From: Opitutaceae bacterium
Lineage (GTDB): Bacteria > Verrucomicrobiota > Verrucomicrobiia > Opitutales > Opitutaceae
Length of the DNA: 64,000 nt
Assembly: GCA_002694885.1 (NCBI GenBank)
Contig: NZNM01000132.1
Span: 84,561 to 148,560, forward strand
Direction of reading: 5' to 3'
A program made the translations under genes and the position numbers. Below are positions 53,136 to 62,579 of the stretch, in pieces (position 1 is the first letter of the stretch; every line of letters starts with the position of its first letter). The notes beneath the pieces are model-generated. The model was not told the DNA's origin, ran no database searches, and worked only from the letters and a program-made list of their open reading frames with translations.

Positions 53136-55223
53136 CTAGGGATTATCGGCCTCGAGATTCACCAATGCCCATTGGGAATTGAAATCGAGGTTTTCAAGGG
53201 AAACAGTGGCTGTATCAATAGCCTGATTCAGCCGTTTGGCTCGGTCGAGCTCTCTGAGCGTTTCCGGCGCAAACTCGGATTGTAGCCGGGCGAGGGCTCG
53301 TTTGCTATTCGCCAGGCGCTCGAGATTGAAGTTGATGATCGTTTCTTTCATCAGATCGTTTCGCAGGAAGATGGATCGCCATAGAGACTTGATCGTCTGC
53401 AGCTGCATTCGTTGGTCGCTTGAAATAGGGTCTGCCATTTCGAAGACTTCGATGATTGCTCTGGCTGCAGCGATGGCATTTTCCTTTGGCCGGCTAGCGT
53501 CCGCTAGAGCTTGGCGAAATTCCGGACTGGACCCCATTGTTGAAGCCTGCGGCAGCATGTAGGTTTCATAGAGGCTTTGCAGGTGGTTCTTAATGTCAGT
53601 CTCGCTGGGCGTAGCCAGTACACCATTGGAATTTATCGTCGCAAATCCGCTATTAGGATCGATGCCAAATGCGGATTCCAATTCCTGAATACGAATGGCG
53701 AGGTCGTCCTGAGATAGCTGATTCAACTGCTTTTGAAACTCCTCCGCTGCTGAAACAGCGCTCAATCCTTGATTTGCCAATTGGTCGCGAATGTTCCTTC
53801 GAGCCGATTTGAGGCCAAAATCAGCGTCCTCCGGAATGAAGCGATCCGGAAGTAGACGCTGGGCTAGCGATTGGAGGGGAAGAGCATCGTCAGCAGGAAG
53901 CAGAACGATTTCGGTCAACGAGCTAGGAATCAATACGCTAGCGATAGCGGGCATAGACGAGACGAGAGCGGGATTTAATTGGTACTGGAATGCCTGTTCT
54001 GCCACGAGTCCGTCCGGCAGGGGAATTACCCGTTGGTTTTCATCGATCCCAGCTTTGACCGCAGCTAGAGCTTGTGTGATAAGCAGGGGTTCAGATTCTC
54101 CGGTTTCTCTTATGAGTTTCCCGAGTTCCAGCGCTTCTTCCAGGTTCTCGTAGAGAGAGCGGGACGCGATCAGTTCTGTCCACCGAACTCCAGCATCTGT
54201 TTGAATTGAGGTTGATTCAATAATAGGGGGACTAGCTCTCTCCACCGTACGAGGAAAGGCCTGGGCAGCGTCGCTCGGATCTTTTAAGTCGAGAAGCAAG
54301 TAGCCTGCGATTCCAGCGCATAGAAGAGCGAGCACCGCCAATGAGAGATTCAGTGATCGCTTAAGCCGTTTCTGTGTCCATTTCTGCTTGGGCTTCTTGC
54401 GGTCTTCAGGTCGGAGCTCTTCAGGGATTTCGACTTTTGGAGCAGAACGAACGATAGGCTTAGGTATAGACTCGGGGCTCGCTTGGCTATTGCTGGCGCT
54501 GTCCGGCGGTTTTCCGAACGTTGTTGCTGGTTTCGCTAATTGAGGGCGAGGCGCCGATTCGATCTCGAAAGGGAGCGCTCGATCCTTCCAATTCCCTCGC
54601 CAAACAAAATCGGTGGGGCGATCAGAAGTGAGGATAAAATTCGTGAAGGGCGTAGTCCAGCGCGATTGCGCGGGCAGTTTAAGAAGGTCATTGCGATAAT
54701 GGGTCGCCAGTTCTCTCTCCCAGCCGGACTCAATAGTATAGGCTCTGTCCTGAGCGATGCCATTTTCTATTGCCGTTGGATAAGTATCAGAGCCCGCCTT
54801 TTCCTCTGTATTTAGATTTTGGATGGAAAAGGCATCTTGCTGGGTAAGTATTCGTGGTGGTTCATTCCACGAATCTCTCCATCCGCTCCAGAAAAGCAAC
54901 AGAGTGGCTGGGTCCGGAAGGCGAACTGTCTCTTCGTCGAGAAACGCTAAATGATGAGCGATATGGTTGTTGCGTTTCGAATAGTCGGCTCCCGCGTCGA
55001 TCAATCGTGAAAGAACGTTGTAGTCTCCGCTTCGAAGAGACAGACGGAGATGTCTGGCTATCCAAGGGTTTTCACGATCTGAGAAGTGCTCATAGCGACT
55101 GAGACGCTCCAGCTCCTTTGCCAAATCTGGGGGGAGATCTCGATCTCGAGCGACGCAGCAGAACCCGGACTTGCCAGGTTCCAGTCCGCGGCGGGCGCTA
55201 GTGTGGAGGTACTGGTAAGGCAC
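53136..55223 (-). CDS. GAP1-N2-like GTPase-associated protein with one membrane helix
   Basis: 695 residues. It opens PYQYLHTSARRGLEPGKSGF and continues to RNNHIAHHLAFLDEE near residue 84. This is the pattern I recall for GTPase-associated protein 1 N-terminal domains (GAP1-N2): a Y/H-T-S-A-x-x-G-L start and a later R-x-N-x-x-A-H-H signature. The domain spans about 1-220; a Pro/Ser/Lys-rich linker leads to one membrane helix (290-312) and a helical C-terminal region of about 380 residues. The start is 3 bases after the GTPase gene ends, so the two are surely coupled. The family call is from memory and needs a profile search. Confidence 0.7.
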   Translation of the reverse strand: MPYQYLHTSARRGLEPGKSGFCCVARDRDLPPDLAKELERLSRYEHFSDRENPWIARHLRLSLRSGDYNVLSRLIDAGADYSKRNNHIAHHLAFLDEETVRLPDPATLLLFWSGWRDSWNEPPRILTQQDAFSIQNLNTEEKAGSDTYPTAIENGIAQDRAYTIESGWERELATHYRNDLLKLPAQSRWTTPFTNFILTSDRPTDFVWRGNWKDRALPFEIESAPRPQLAKPATTFGKPPDSASNSQASPESIPKPIVRSAPKVEIPEELRPEDRKKPKQKWTQKRLKRSLNLSLAVLALLCAGIAGYLLLDLKDPSDAAQAFPRTVERASPPIIESTSIQTDAGVRWTELIASRSLYENLEEALELGKLIRETGESEPLLITQALAAVKAGIDENQRVIPLPDGLVAEQAFQYQLNPALVSSMPAIASVLIPSSLTEIVLLPADDALPLQSLAQRLLPDRFIPEDADFGLKSARRNIRDQLANQGLSAVSAAEEFQKQLNQLSQDDLAIRIQELESAFGIDPNSGFATINSNGVLATPSETDIKNHLQSLYETYMLPQASTMGSSPEFRQALADASRPKENAIAAARAIIEVFEMADPISSDQRMQLQTIKSLWRSIFLRNDLMKETIINFNLERLANSKRALARLQSEFAPETLRELDRAKRLNQAIDTATVSLENLDFNSQWALVNLEADNP

Positions 55224-55226
55224 GGA

Positions 55227-57023
55227 TCAGACTGGAGAATTGGGTGCTCCTGCGGGGGGCGTAAGGACATTGCCGGCCGCGAGCTTCAGAGCCCAGAGAG
55301 CAGGAGCCGTAGCTAGAATGGGTTTTAGCCGACGCGGGTTGGGGGCTAGCTTGCCGGCTAGGGGGCCCGCTTCGATCTCTTTGGGGGAGTGCCCAAGTGA
55401 CGAGACCGGAAAATACCGAACGAGTGTCGAAATGGAATCCGCGTTAGCGACAATCGTCGGGCAATATTCCAACAAAAGAAGCCTAGTGGCTTCGCTGTTC
55501 TGAGCCATCTCGTCTTCGGTGAGAGGCCGGTCTTCCGGTAGGGCAAGGGCATCTTCCGGCAGTATAGACTTCCACACATCGCATTTCCCTACTATTAATG
55601 CGAGAGGCGTATCCACAAGCTCATGACTGTCTTTCGCCTTGAGTTTTTTGACGCGCAGACCCATTTCCGCAAGGATCGTATCTTGCTCATCCGTCGCTTG
55701 AGAGCGTAGTTGAGGATCCCTCTTGCGGCGAAGCCGTTTGCGAAATTCTCGATTCGCCGTGGGGTCATAGAGAAAGAAGAGAGCTGAGGATGCGGCGACA
55801 TGTAGCGCTCCGGGCGAATCGTCCAAACTGATGGTTGGCTTGAAATGCTCGCCCGCATTGTCGTAAAAAACGATCGCTGCTCGACGCTCTGGATTGCTTG
55901 TTTGACGCAGGTGATAGACGAAGGGCCGGGGAAGAGCTACAGTCTTTCCATTGCGGGGCAATTGTTCATACATTAGGCCCTCGAAGTCGGTTTTCGAGAT
56001 GAAAGCATCCTCGGGCGTCGTAGCCGAAAAAAGCCGATTCTTCATCTCGTTTAGCTGAACATTTCCACTTGGATCGCCATCTTGAAGAATACAGCCAAAG
56101 TAGCGCATGAGTTCGACTGGCAGGTATTGGAGTAGAGTGGATAGGTAGTAAGATTTACCGCTGCTAGGGGCTCCGACTAGAGAAAAGATCAGATGGTCCT
56201 GGCTTAGAAATGATGATGGAAGCCTTCCTCGGCAATGCGGGCAAGCTAGCTCTAGGCTAACGACTCCGCGTTCATCCAGAGCCTGGCCGAGTTCGTTGAA
56301 TCGGTTGGCGACAAAGCGCTTTTTGGCATGGGAACCGAGTTCAGGGTCTCCCATGAGATCGTCGTGAGAGGCAATATTGAGGACGTCTCCTTTAGAGAAC
56401 GTTTTCCAGCAGATCGGGCAGGTGGGCTCGCCGTTTTCGGAATTTTTCGTTGCCGCGTCCTGTCCATAGCCGATAGGAGGATGCGAATCCGGCGTATCAT
56501 CTGATGGCCCCTCCTTCGGCAGAAGATTGATCAGCTCTTTAAGTGGAAAACGAACTTCGACGCTTCCTGGCAAAACGACGTACTGGCTAGTCGGCGAGAA
56601 TCGATTCAGTAGAGCGGTTTGATTCAGCTCCTCTGGCCGCAATTGCAGCCGCAGTCGATCTCCCTTGACGGCTTCCACGCTCCAGTCATGGGCGTTGAAG
56701 TCTTTACCGAGGTCCGGTTGCTTGGATGATATCGAAATTATAAGCAAATGCCCCCTAAGGCTGAGGGCGTACAGACGATCTAGGGCGATTTTGTTTCGCT
56801 GGTCGATGGGTTCTCCGTTGAGGAGCGGGAGGTTTGCGGGATTCAGAGAATCGATGTAATACTCTCCCTTAGTTTTTGAAATGCGGCATAACGGGGTGGT
56901 CGCTCTGTCCGCAGTTTTTCCATTCAGAGTAGCCGGAAAATTCGACACGCTAGTGATGGTCCGATTTAGACAATCGGCAATCGTCAGAGAAGCGGAGCTT
57001 CGGAAGAAATCGAAAAGTCCCAT
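55227..57023 (-). CDS. FHA-like/zinc-ribbon P-loop GTPase (double-GTPase-like), head of a conflict-type operon
   Basis: 598 residues. Residues 15-165 resemble an FHA-like beta sandwich. A treble-clef or ribbon follows, CPICWKTF at 202-209 paired with CPHCRGRLP at 261-269. The GTPase domain has P-loop GAPSSGKS at 284-291, switch-II DxxG in FYDNAGEHF at 386-394 and a base-specificity motif GKCD at 479-482, an NKxD variant. The layout fits the TRAFAC-like DO-GTPase groups known from GTPase-centred bacterial conflict systems, in which GAP1 proteins are partners. It is the first gene of the three-gene run and is divergent from the tRNA-Glu gene. The exact subfamily is inferred. Confidence 0.78.
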   Translation of the reverse strand: MGLFDFFRSSASLTIADCLNRTITSVSNFPATLNGKTADRATTPLCRISKTKGEYYIDSLNPANLPLLNGEPIDQRNKIALDRLYALSLRGHLLIISISSKQPDLGKDFNAHDWSVEAVKGDRLRLQLRPEELNQTALLNRFSPTSQYVVLPGSVEVRFPLKELINLLPKEGPSDDTPDSHPPIGYGQDAATKNSENGEPTCPICWKTFSKGDVLNIASHDDLMGDPELGSHAKKRFVANRFNELGQALDERGVVSLELACPHCRGRLPSSFLSQDHLIFSLVGAPSSGKSYYLSTLLQYLPVELMRYFGCILQDGDPSGNVQLNEMKNRLFSATTPEDAFISKTDFEGLMYEQLPRNGKTVALPRPFVYHLRQTSNPERRAAIVFYDNAGEHFKPTISLDDSPGALHVAASSALFFLYDPTANREFRKRLRRKRDPQLRSQATDEQDTILAEMGLRVKKLKAKDSHELVDTPLALIVGKCDVWKSILPEDALALPEDRPLTEDEMAQNSEATRLLLLEYCPTIVANADSISTLVRYFPVSSLGHSPKEIEAGPLAGKLAPNPRRLKPILATAPALWALKLAAGNVLTPPAGAPNSPV

Positions 57024-57170
57024 GGAAGGCGTGAATACTAACGTTGGCCAAGGTGTTGGTTCTTATGGGGTAAAGCGGATGATGCGGCAAATGGCAAGGT
57101 TGGGAAATCAAGCATACGGACGTTCCCGCATGAAAACTCGTCAAAAGCGGGTTGAATGGTTAAAAAAGCC

Positions 57171-57198
57171 TTGCATGAGCGAATCGAATTTCTACTTT
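57171..57198 (+). promoter_or_regulatory. Possible sigma-70 promoter of tRNA-Glu
   Basis: TTGCAT (57171-57176) and TACTTT (57193-57198) are separated by 16 bases and lie 18 bases before the first tRNA base. Both hexamers are imperfect. The choice rests mainly on position. Confidence 0.4.
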
Positions 57199-57215
57199 CT
57201 GCGGCTCACTTATCC

Positions 57216-57293
57216 GTCCCGTTCGTCTAGTCAGGCCTAGGACACAGGGTTTTCATCCCTGCAACAGGGGTTCGAATCCCCTACGGGACGCCA
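57216..57293 (+). tRNA. tRNA-Glu (anticodon TTC), CCA encoded
   Basis: The acceptor stem GTCCCGT (57216-57222) pairs with ACGGGAC (57283-57289), followed by discriminator G and encoded CCA (57291-57293). The anticodon arm CAGGG-TTTTCAT-CCCTG gives anticodon TTC, reading GAA/GAG. The T-arm CAGGGG-TTCGAAT-CCCCTA (near-standard) is intact, and the D-arm has the AGTCAGG-type loop. A terminator follows at 57314-57344. The 3' end from AATCCCC onward is duplicated 175 bases downstream. Confidence 0.95.
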
Positions 57294-57369
57294 AGTTAAA
57301 GGAAGAATTAAGAAGGCAGAGTTTAGAAGTGGCTCTGCCTTTTTCGTGCCCGGCCGGATGTAGGGGATG
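57275..57369 (+). repeat. 95-bp direct repeat, copy 1 (tRNA 3' end plus terminator)
   Basis: This copy starts inside the tRNA-Glu T-arm and ends after the terminator. It matches copy 2 (57450-57544) at 94 of 95 positions; the only difference is GGAAG versus GGGAG after TTAAA. The unit itself has 9-bp inverted ends, ATCCCCTAC (57276-57284) and GTAGGGGAT (57360-57368), so the tRNA 3' end could pair with downstream sequence. Confidence 0.95.
57314..57344 (+). terminator. Intrinsic terminator of tRNA-Glu
   Basis: AGGCAGAG pairs with CTCTGCCT across an 11-base loop and is followed by four more T residues. It stands 21 bases after the CCA end. An identical hairpin is in the second repeat copy (57489-57519). 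Confidence 0.88.
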
Positions 57370-57449
57370 AGAACCCGGGTTCGACGGAGCGCAGCGTAGA
57401 TGGGTCGCGCGGAGCGCGAGTCCACAGGACTTGCCGCGTCGCGGCAACC
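57370..57449. repeat. Block of four consecutive palindromes (REP-like)
   Basis: The 80 bases between the repeat copies hold GAACCCGGGTTC (57371-57382), TCGCGC-GGA-GCGCGA (57405-57419), AGTCC-ACA-GGACT (57419-57431) and the perfect TTGCCGCG-T-CGCGGCAA (57431-57447). The block is much richer in G+C than the surroundings and has no coding frame. Such clustered palindromes resemble dispersed intergenic REP elements; further copies would lie outside this window. Confidence 0.75.
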
Positions 57450-57544
57450 AATCCCCTACGGGACGCCAAGTTAAAGGGAGAATTAAGAAGGCAGAGTTTA
57501 GAAGTGGCTCTGCCTTTTTCGTGCCCGGCCGGATGTAGGGGATG
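57450..57544 (+). repeat. 95-bp direct repeat, copy 2 (orphan tRNA 3' end plus terminator)
   Basis: Second copy of the unit at 57275-57369. It repeats the last 19 bases of tRNA-Glu (AATCCCC to CCA) without the rest of the gene, then the terminator. It cannot make a tRNA. The arrangement could be a tandem duplication interrupted by the palindromic block, or a footprint of integration at the tRNA 3' end. Confidence 0.95.
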
Positions 57545-57573
57545 GAGTTGGGCAGGTGACGAAAGTCTACACG

Positions 57574-58311
57574 CTAGTAGTATAGCCGAGGCCCTACATC
57601 GGATACGCGGTCAAGTTTGATTCCTATTGTAGGGGGTTCAAATTCGCCCGGATCGAAGCTATGCCCGCTCAAATTTTGGGTGAGAATCCGCCAAGCCAAG
57701 GCTCTGATAATCTCTTTGGGATTTCCTTGGAACCATTGAATAAGCTCTTCCCAATTCTCGATATCTAAATCTCCCCAGGCATCGCTTGTGGTCAGGTTTT
57801 CAATTACCTCGTCGTCGATGCCTTCTCCGTAGCCCATGAGAATCCAGACCTCAATGAGATGGGCGATGAGCTCCCTGTCCCAGAGGTTTTGAGTTGAGTA
57901 TAAATCGTCTAGCTGGAGAGCGTCAGGCGCATTAATAGCATGCGATCGAAGTTGCCTCGATGCTAGCCCTTCTAAGTCGGCTTTCAAGTCCTGGGAAAAG
58001 TAACGGTGATCGCCCATTTCCATGGCGCAAATGCGTTGGATGAGATCGTAGTCGGGAAGCAGCGATTGGAGTCCGTCGGATTGGATGCGACGCTCGATTT
58101 CCGTAACGATTTCTCCCTGCGCATCGATCGACCAGAAACTCATGAACATCTCTCTTGGGACGAACCCTTCAATAGAAGCGAATGCTTCCTCAGCTAGCTC
58201 TATTTTTTTCGCTATCGTTGGTTCGTCTCGGATCGGGCGTTCGTACTCCCCGACTGCGCCGACGGGGGAGCAGAGTAGCTGTATAGCGAAAATGAGAGCC
58301 AGGAGACGCAT
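57574..58311 (-). CDS. Exported protein of unknown function
   Basis: About 245 residues from ATG 58311; the frame begins two codons earlier at 58317. A signal peptide (MRLLALIFAIQLLCSPVGA) is clear. The mature part is acidic and helical with Trp-rich stretches (LIEVWILMGYGEGIDDEVIE, NWEELIQWFQGNPKEI, IRALAWRIL). No motif was recognised. It is divergent from the ABC ATPase gene and ends 29 bases from the second repeat copy. Confidence 0.7.
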   Translation of the reverse strand: MRLLALIFAIQLLCSPVGAVGEYERPIRDEPTIAKKIELAEEAFASIEGFVPREMFMSFWSIDAQGEIVTEIERRIQSDGLQSLLPDYDLIQRICAMEMGDHRYFSQDLKADLEGLASRQLRSHAINAPDALQLDDLYSTQNLWDRELIAHLIEVWILMGYGEGIDDEVIENLTTSDAWGDLDIENWEELIQWFQGNPKEIIRALAWRILTQNLSGHSFDPGEFEPPTIGIKLDRVSDVGPRLYY

Positions 58312-58437
58312 TTCCACTCTATCGGAGAAAGCAAAGGGCTATTGAATAGGGACCCGCGATCCTGACCAAAAAGAAGCCTTCAGCAATTGGGATTGAATCG
58401 AGGAGCGGATGGTTCTCAACTAGGCTCGATCTACGCA

Positions 58438-59589
58438 ATGGCCCATTTGGAACTCAAAAATCTCGAGAAAGTCTTTTCAGGTAAAAAAGGCCGGGATTTC
58501 CACGCTGTAAAGGGGATCGATTTAGCGGTAGACGACGGCGAGTTTATGGTACTACTGGGTCCATCTGGCTGCGGGAAATCGACAACGCTTCGTATGATAG
58601 CGGGTCTGGAAGAAGCCACGGCTGGAACCATCGAAATCGATAGGGAAGTCGTCAACGGCAAGGACCCGAAAGACCGGGATGTGGCGATGGTATTTCAGAA
58701 TTTCGCATTGTACCCTCATATGACGGTATTCGAGAATATGGCATTTGGCCTGAAACTCCGGAAGCATAGTAGATCGGAAATTGAGGGACGAATCCAAAAG
58801 GCTGCCGAGATGCTTGAAATTGGTAGTTTGCTCGACCGTAGGCCAAAGTCCCTTTCGGGCGGCCAGCGGCAGCGCGTAGCGGTCGGACGGGCGATCGTTC
58901 GTGAACCCAAGATATTTCTTTTCGATGAACCGCTTTCCAATCTCGATGCTCGCATGCGGGCATCGATGCGGACTCAGATATCCCGACTGCATCGGCAATT
59001 AGAAACGACTATGGTGTTCGTGACCCACGATCAGATGGAGGCTATGACGATGGGCGACCGAATTTGCGTCATGAATGAAGGCGAGATCGTGCAAATCGAC
59101 ACGCCTATGAAGATCTATCATGAACCAGCGAATACGTTCGTCGCTAGTTTCATCGGCAATCCGCCAATGAACCTAATCAACGGTGAACTGATACACTCGA
59201 ATAATGCCTGGCGATTTCGTGAATCTGAAAAAAGTGGAGTTAACGGTTTCGAAATCACGCTTAGCGATCAGTCGGCCGACTTGGATTCGTATCCACAAAA
59301 CGATGGTGTTGTATTGGGAATTCGAGCAGAGAATATGTCGCTTTTGGCGCCAAACGAAGTTCCGCTCTCGGAAGGGGTCATGATTAAAGGGACTACACAA
59401 ATGGTCGAGACCATGGGCTCCGACAGTATCGTCTATATAGATACGGGAATCAACGAGCTAGCAGTAAGCGTTCGTGGCAGTGAAACCCCATCGATTGACG
59501 AAGAAATTAGGGTGGCTGTTGACCAGAAAAGGATCCAGTTTTTCAGCCCGGGTAGCGGTAAAGCGATTTCGAGCTTCAGAGAACGCTAG
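58438..59589 (+). CDS. ABC transporter ATP-binding protein, MsmK/UgpC/MalK type
   Basis: About 383 residues from ATG 58438; a TTG frame reaches back to 58387. Walker [11 protein letters not shown]-loop [11 protein letters not shown], signature [16 protein letters not shown], Walker [13 protein letters not shown] and switch [11 protein letters not shown] are intact. The C-terminal 130 residues form the TOBE/OB regulatory domain of the CUT1 sugar-importer ATPases ([19 protein letters not shown]). No permease or binding-protein genes are near, so it may serve several carbohydrate importers encoded elsewhere, as MsmK does. Confidence 0.93.
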   Translation: MAHLELKNLEKVFSGKKGRDFHAVKGIDLAVDDGEFMVLLGPSGCGKSTTLRMIAGLEEATAGTIEIDREVVNGKDPKDRDVAMVFQNFALYPHMTVFENMAFGLKLRKHSRSEIEGRIQKAAEMLEIGSLLDRRPKSLSGGQRQRVAVGRAIVREPKIFLFDEPLSNLDARMRASMRTQISRLHRQLETTMVFVTHDQMEAMTMGDRICVMNEGEIVQIDTPMKIYHEPANTFVASFIGNPPMNLINGELIHSNNAWRFRESEKSGVNGFEITLSDQSADLDSYPQNDGVVLGIRAENMSLLAPNEVPLSEGVMIKGTTQMVETMGSDSIVYIDTGINELAVSVRGSETPSIDEEIRVAVDQKRIQFFSPGSGKAISSFRER

Positions 59590-61547
59590 GTTCTAGCGGC
59601 TTGCCTGTCTGCCTTCTCGGCTTCCATCCCCTTTTCCAGCAACTCCGTTATTCTGTCTATGTCATAGACGCTTCCTGCCCAAGAGCCACCGCTAGCGTTT
59701 TGCAAAGCTGCCCAAAGTTTCGTGTCGTTGGGCACTTTGGGATCCGGTTTCAATTCTGGGTGCATCCCTCGGGCTTCGAGCTCTTCCGAAGTGATTGAAA
59801 CGATGTCGATAGACCCATTGAGATTAATTGTATCGATTTCAATTGCTATAGTATCTCCATCGCGAATACAGCCAATCGGCCCACCGGCCCAAGCTTCAGG
59901 GCTAACATGCCCAATGCAAGCTCCTGTGGATACGCCGGAAAATCGGCCGTCTGTGATCAAGGCAATCTTGTCGCCGTCTTTGACATGCTTGAGCGCGGAT
60001 GTGATTTGATAGGTTTCCGGCATGCCGCAGCCTGGTCCGATGCCAATCAATATCATGGTGTCTCCTGACTGAATTGCCCCGCTTTTGATAGCCTGAATGG
60101 CTGCAGGCTCGCTGGTCATGACTCGAGCTGGGCCCTGATGTCGATAAACGCCGTCGGAATCGATCCGCTTTGGCAAAATAGCAGTGCTTTTTACCAAAGC
60201 GCCTTCCGGAGCCAAGTTTCCTTTGAGAAAAGTCACCGTACTCGTGAGTCCGCGGGATTTCGCTTTTTCTGGCGGCATGATTACCTCCAAGGGATCAATT
60301 CCGTCCAGTTCGATCAGCTTCTGCTTCAAACGCTTGCGTCTCTCGGATGTTTCCCACCACTCGAGGTTCTCCTCGAGCGTTTTTCCAGTTACGGTTTTAG
60401 CATCGAGTTTGAGTAATCCGAGCTCGCGCAGGTGAATCATCACTTCGGGAACTCCTCCAGCTAAGAATACTTGCACGGTGGCGAAATACTGGGGTCCATT
60501 CGGCAGCGAGTCTACTAAGCGAGGGACGGATCGGTTGATGCGGGCCCAGTCTTCCACCGTCGGCTGCTTCAAGCCAGCGGTGTGAGCAATAGCCGGAATA
60601 TGAAGTACGAGGTTTGTCGAACCGCCAACAGCGGCGTGCACGACCATAGCGTTGTGGATCGAGTCATCCGTAAGAATGTCCTTAGTCGTTTGTCCGCTAG
60701 CTTCTTGGGTAATCAGGGCGAGGGCCGAACGGCGGGCTAGATCTTTCCAGATAGGGGCCCCGCTTGGAGACAAGGCGGCGTGAGTGAGGGAAAGGCCGAG
60801 AGCTTCGGCGACCACTTGGCTGGTGGCAGCAGTACCCATAAACTGGCAACCTCCACCGGGGCTGCCGCAGGCCTTGCATCCCATCTCGGTCGCGTAGTCG
60901 AAATCGATTTCTTCGCGAGCGAACCGCGCGGCTATGGTCTGTACTTTGCCCGCGTCTTCGCCTTCTTCGGCCAGAAGCGTTACGCCACCGGGAACGAGAA
61001 TGGTTGGCAGATCGGGCGTCCCGGCTAGGGCCATCATCGTGGCGGGCAAGCCCTTGTCGCAAGTGGCGATTCCCATAACGCCCCGTCTGGTTGGAAGCGA
61101 TCGTATTTGGCGTCGGAATACCGTGGCTGCGTCGTTACGATAGGGTAGGCTGTCTAGCATGCCTACGGTTCCGTTAGTCCTGCCGTCGCAAGGATCACTG
61201 CAGAATGCCGCGAACGGAATAGCTCCTTGGCTAGACAAGGTTTTGGCGGCTTCTTCGACGAGAAGGGCAATCTCCCAATGGCCTGTGTGATACCCGAGCG
61301 CTATTGGGGATCCATCCGGAGCTCGAAGTCCACCCTGTGTGCTGATAATAAGGAACTGCTTGCCAACCAGTCGCTTGGGGTCCCAGCCCATTCCCGCGTT
61401 TTGTGTCCAACCGAATAAGTCGCCACTTGCCATGCCTCTCAGCTGCTCAGGTGTCAGGGGCAATCGGCCCGAAGGTCCCGGTCCATGAGTACGCAGCTTA
61501 TAGATATCCGGATCGGATGAGTCCAGGAGGTCGGTTAGCGGAGTCAT
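59586..61547 (-). CDS. YjhG/YagF-type sugar-acid (xylonate-like) dehydratase
   Basis: About 653 residues from ATG 61547; the TTG at 61565 lies upstream. [17 protein letters not shown] and [14 protein letters not shown] match the YjhG/YagF branch of the IlvD/Edd family (E. coli YjhG is about 655 residues). [15 protein letters not shown] [28 protein letters not shown] and [13 protein letters not shown] carry the Fe-S and Mg-binding residues. Such enzymes dehydrate D-xylonate or related aldonic acids. With the SMP-30 lactonase and glycerate kinase in this window, a non-phosphorylative sugar-acid route is plausible. The 3' end overlaps the convergent ABC gene by 4 bases. Confidence 0.92.
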   Translation of the reverse strand: MTPLTDLLDSSDPDIYKLRTHGPGPSGRLPLTPEQLRGMASGDLFGWTQNAGMGWDPKRLVGKQFLIISTQGGLRAPDGSPIALGYHTGHWEIALLVEEAAKTLSSQGAIPFAAFCSDPCDGRTNGTVGMLDSLPYRNDAATVFRRQIRSLPTRRGVMGIATCDKGLPATMMALAGTPDLPTILVPGGVTLLAEEGEDAGKVQTIAARFAREEIDFDYATEMGCKACGSPGGGCQFMGTAATSQVVAEALGLSLTHAALSPSGAPIWKDLARRSALALITQEASGQTTKDILTDDSIHNAMVVHAAVGGSTNLVLHIPAIAHTAGLKQPTVEDWARINRSVPRLVDSLPNGPQYFATVQVFLAGGVPEVMIHLRELGLLKLDAKTVTGKTLEENLEWWETSERRKRLKQKLIELDGIDPLEVIMPPEKAKSRGLTSTVTFLKGNLAPEGALVKSTAILPKRIDSDGVYRHQGPARVMTSEPAAIQAIKSGAIQSGDTMILIGIGPGCGMPETYQITSALKHVKDGDKIALITDGRFSGVSTGACIGHVSPEAWAGGPIGCIRDGDTIAIEIDTINLNGSIDIVSITSEELEARGMHPELKPDPKVPNDTKLWAALQNASGGSWAGSVYDIDRITELLEKGMEAEKADRQAART

Positions 61548-61617
61548 GCCGTAATCGGAACCCAAACTACTGGGAAGGCAATGCCCGATTTTGGCGGTGA
61601 GCGGGAAGGCGTTTCGC

Positions 61618-62568
61618 CTATCGCTCTCGTAGCGATCCTGAAGCCCGTTCCTTGAGGAATGTCTGGTAGGTTCTGCGAATGCCCTCCTCCAAGTCTATAC
61701 TGGCCCGCCAGCCGGTTTCCAATAGGAGCGACACGTCCATAAGCTTCTGCGGAGTGCCGTCAGGCTTGCTGGGGTCGGTCTCGATTCTTCCTTGGAAGTC
61801 CACAGCGTTTTTGACCATTTCGGCGATTTCGAAAATGGTGTGATCCACTCCGGTGCCTGCGTTGACCAGATTGGGGGGATTCTCGAGTTGAAGGCAGTGG
61901 GCGATAGCCCTGCCGAGGTCGTCCACATGCATCAGCTCCCGCCGAGGCGTTCCCGTCCCCCAGATAGCGACGCTGGCCGCTCCCGTCTCTTTCGCCTCGT
62001 GGAAGCGCCGGATCAGAGCGGGCAGGAGGTGGCTGTTCTGCGGGTGGTAGTTGTCTCCAGGCCCGTAGAGGTTGGTGGGCATCAGCGAATGGAAGACGAC
62101 TCCGTATTGCTTTCGGTAATACTGGCAGAGCTTTAATCCGGCGATCTTGGCTATGGCGTAGGCCTCGTTGGTGGTCTCGAGCGGGCTGGTCAGCAGCGAG
62201 CTCTCCTCGAGCGGCTGGGGCGCTAGCTTGGGATAGATGCAGGAGCTTCCGAGAAAGAGGAAGCGCTTCACTCCTGACTGGTAGGCGGCGTGTATCGAGT
62301 TGGTCGCGATGGCCAAATTCTGGTAGGCGAATTCCGCTGGGTAGGTGTCGTTGGCATGGATGCCTCCTACGCGGGCGGCGGCCATGACCACAATGTCGGG
62401 TCGCTCCGTTTGGAAGAAGTCATTAACAGCCGCCTGGCTAGTTAAATCGAGTTCGGTTCGATCCCGTAGTAGGATGTTTTCATGACCGAGTTTATTCAGA
62501 TGGCGAACGACCGCCGAGCCGGCCATTCCATTGTGTCCGGCGACGTAGATCTTTGTGGACGGAGTCAT
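61618..62568 (-). CDS. fcl: GDP-L-fucose synthase
   Basis: 316 residues. [19 protein letters not shown] is the Rossmann start and [14 protein letters not shown] the family's second block. [24 protein letters not shown] [19 protein letters not shown] (YxxxK) and [14 protein letters not shown] complete the SDR active site. It converts GDP-4-keto-6-deoxymannose to GDP-L-fucose, the step after Gmd. It lies downstream of gmd with a long palindrome between and, like gmd, is GC-richer than the preceding genes. Confidence 0.96.
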   Translation of the reverse strand: MTPSTKIYVAGHNGMAGSAVVRHLNKLGHENILLRDRTELDLTSQAAVNDFFQTERPDIVVMAAARVGGIHANDTYPAEFAYQNLAIATNSIHAAYQSGVKRFLFLGSSCIYPKLAPQPLEESSLLTSPLETTNEAYAIAKIAGLKLCQYYRKQYGVVFHSLMPTNLYGPGDNYHPQNSHLLPALIRRFHEAKETGAASVAIWGTGTPRRELMHVDDLGRAIAHCLQLENPPNLVNAGTGVDHTIFEIAEMVKNAVDFQGRIETDPSKPDGTPQKLMDVSLLLETGWRASIDLEEGIRRTYQTFLKERASGSLRER

Positions 62569-62579
62569 GTCTGATAGAT

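Noticed and set aside
57237..57447. Minus-strand frames of about 62-64 codons across the tRNA and palindromes
   Set aside because: They read through tRNA-Glu and REP-like DNA; frames over tRNA genes are a common false call.
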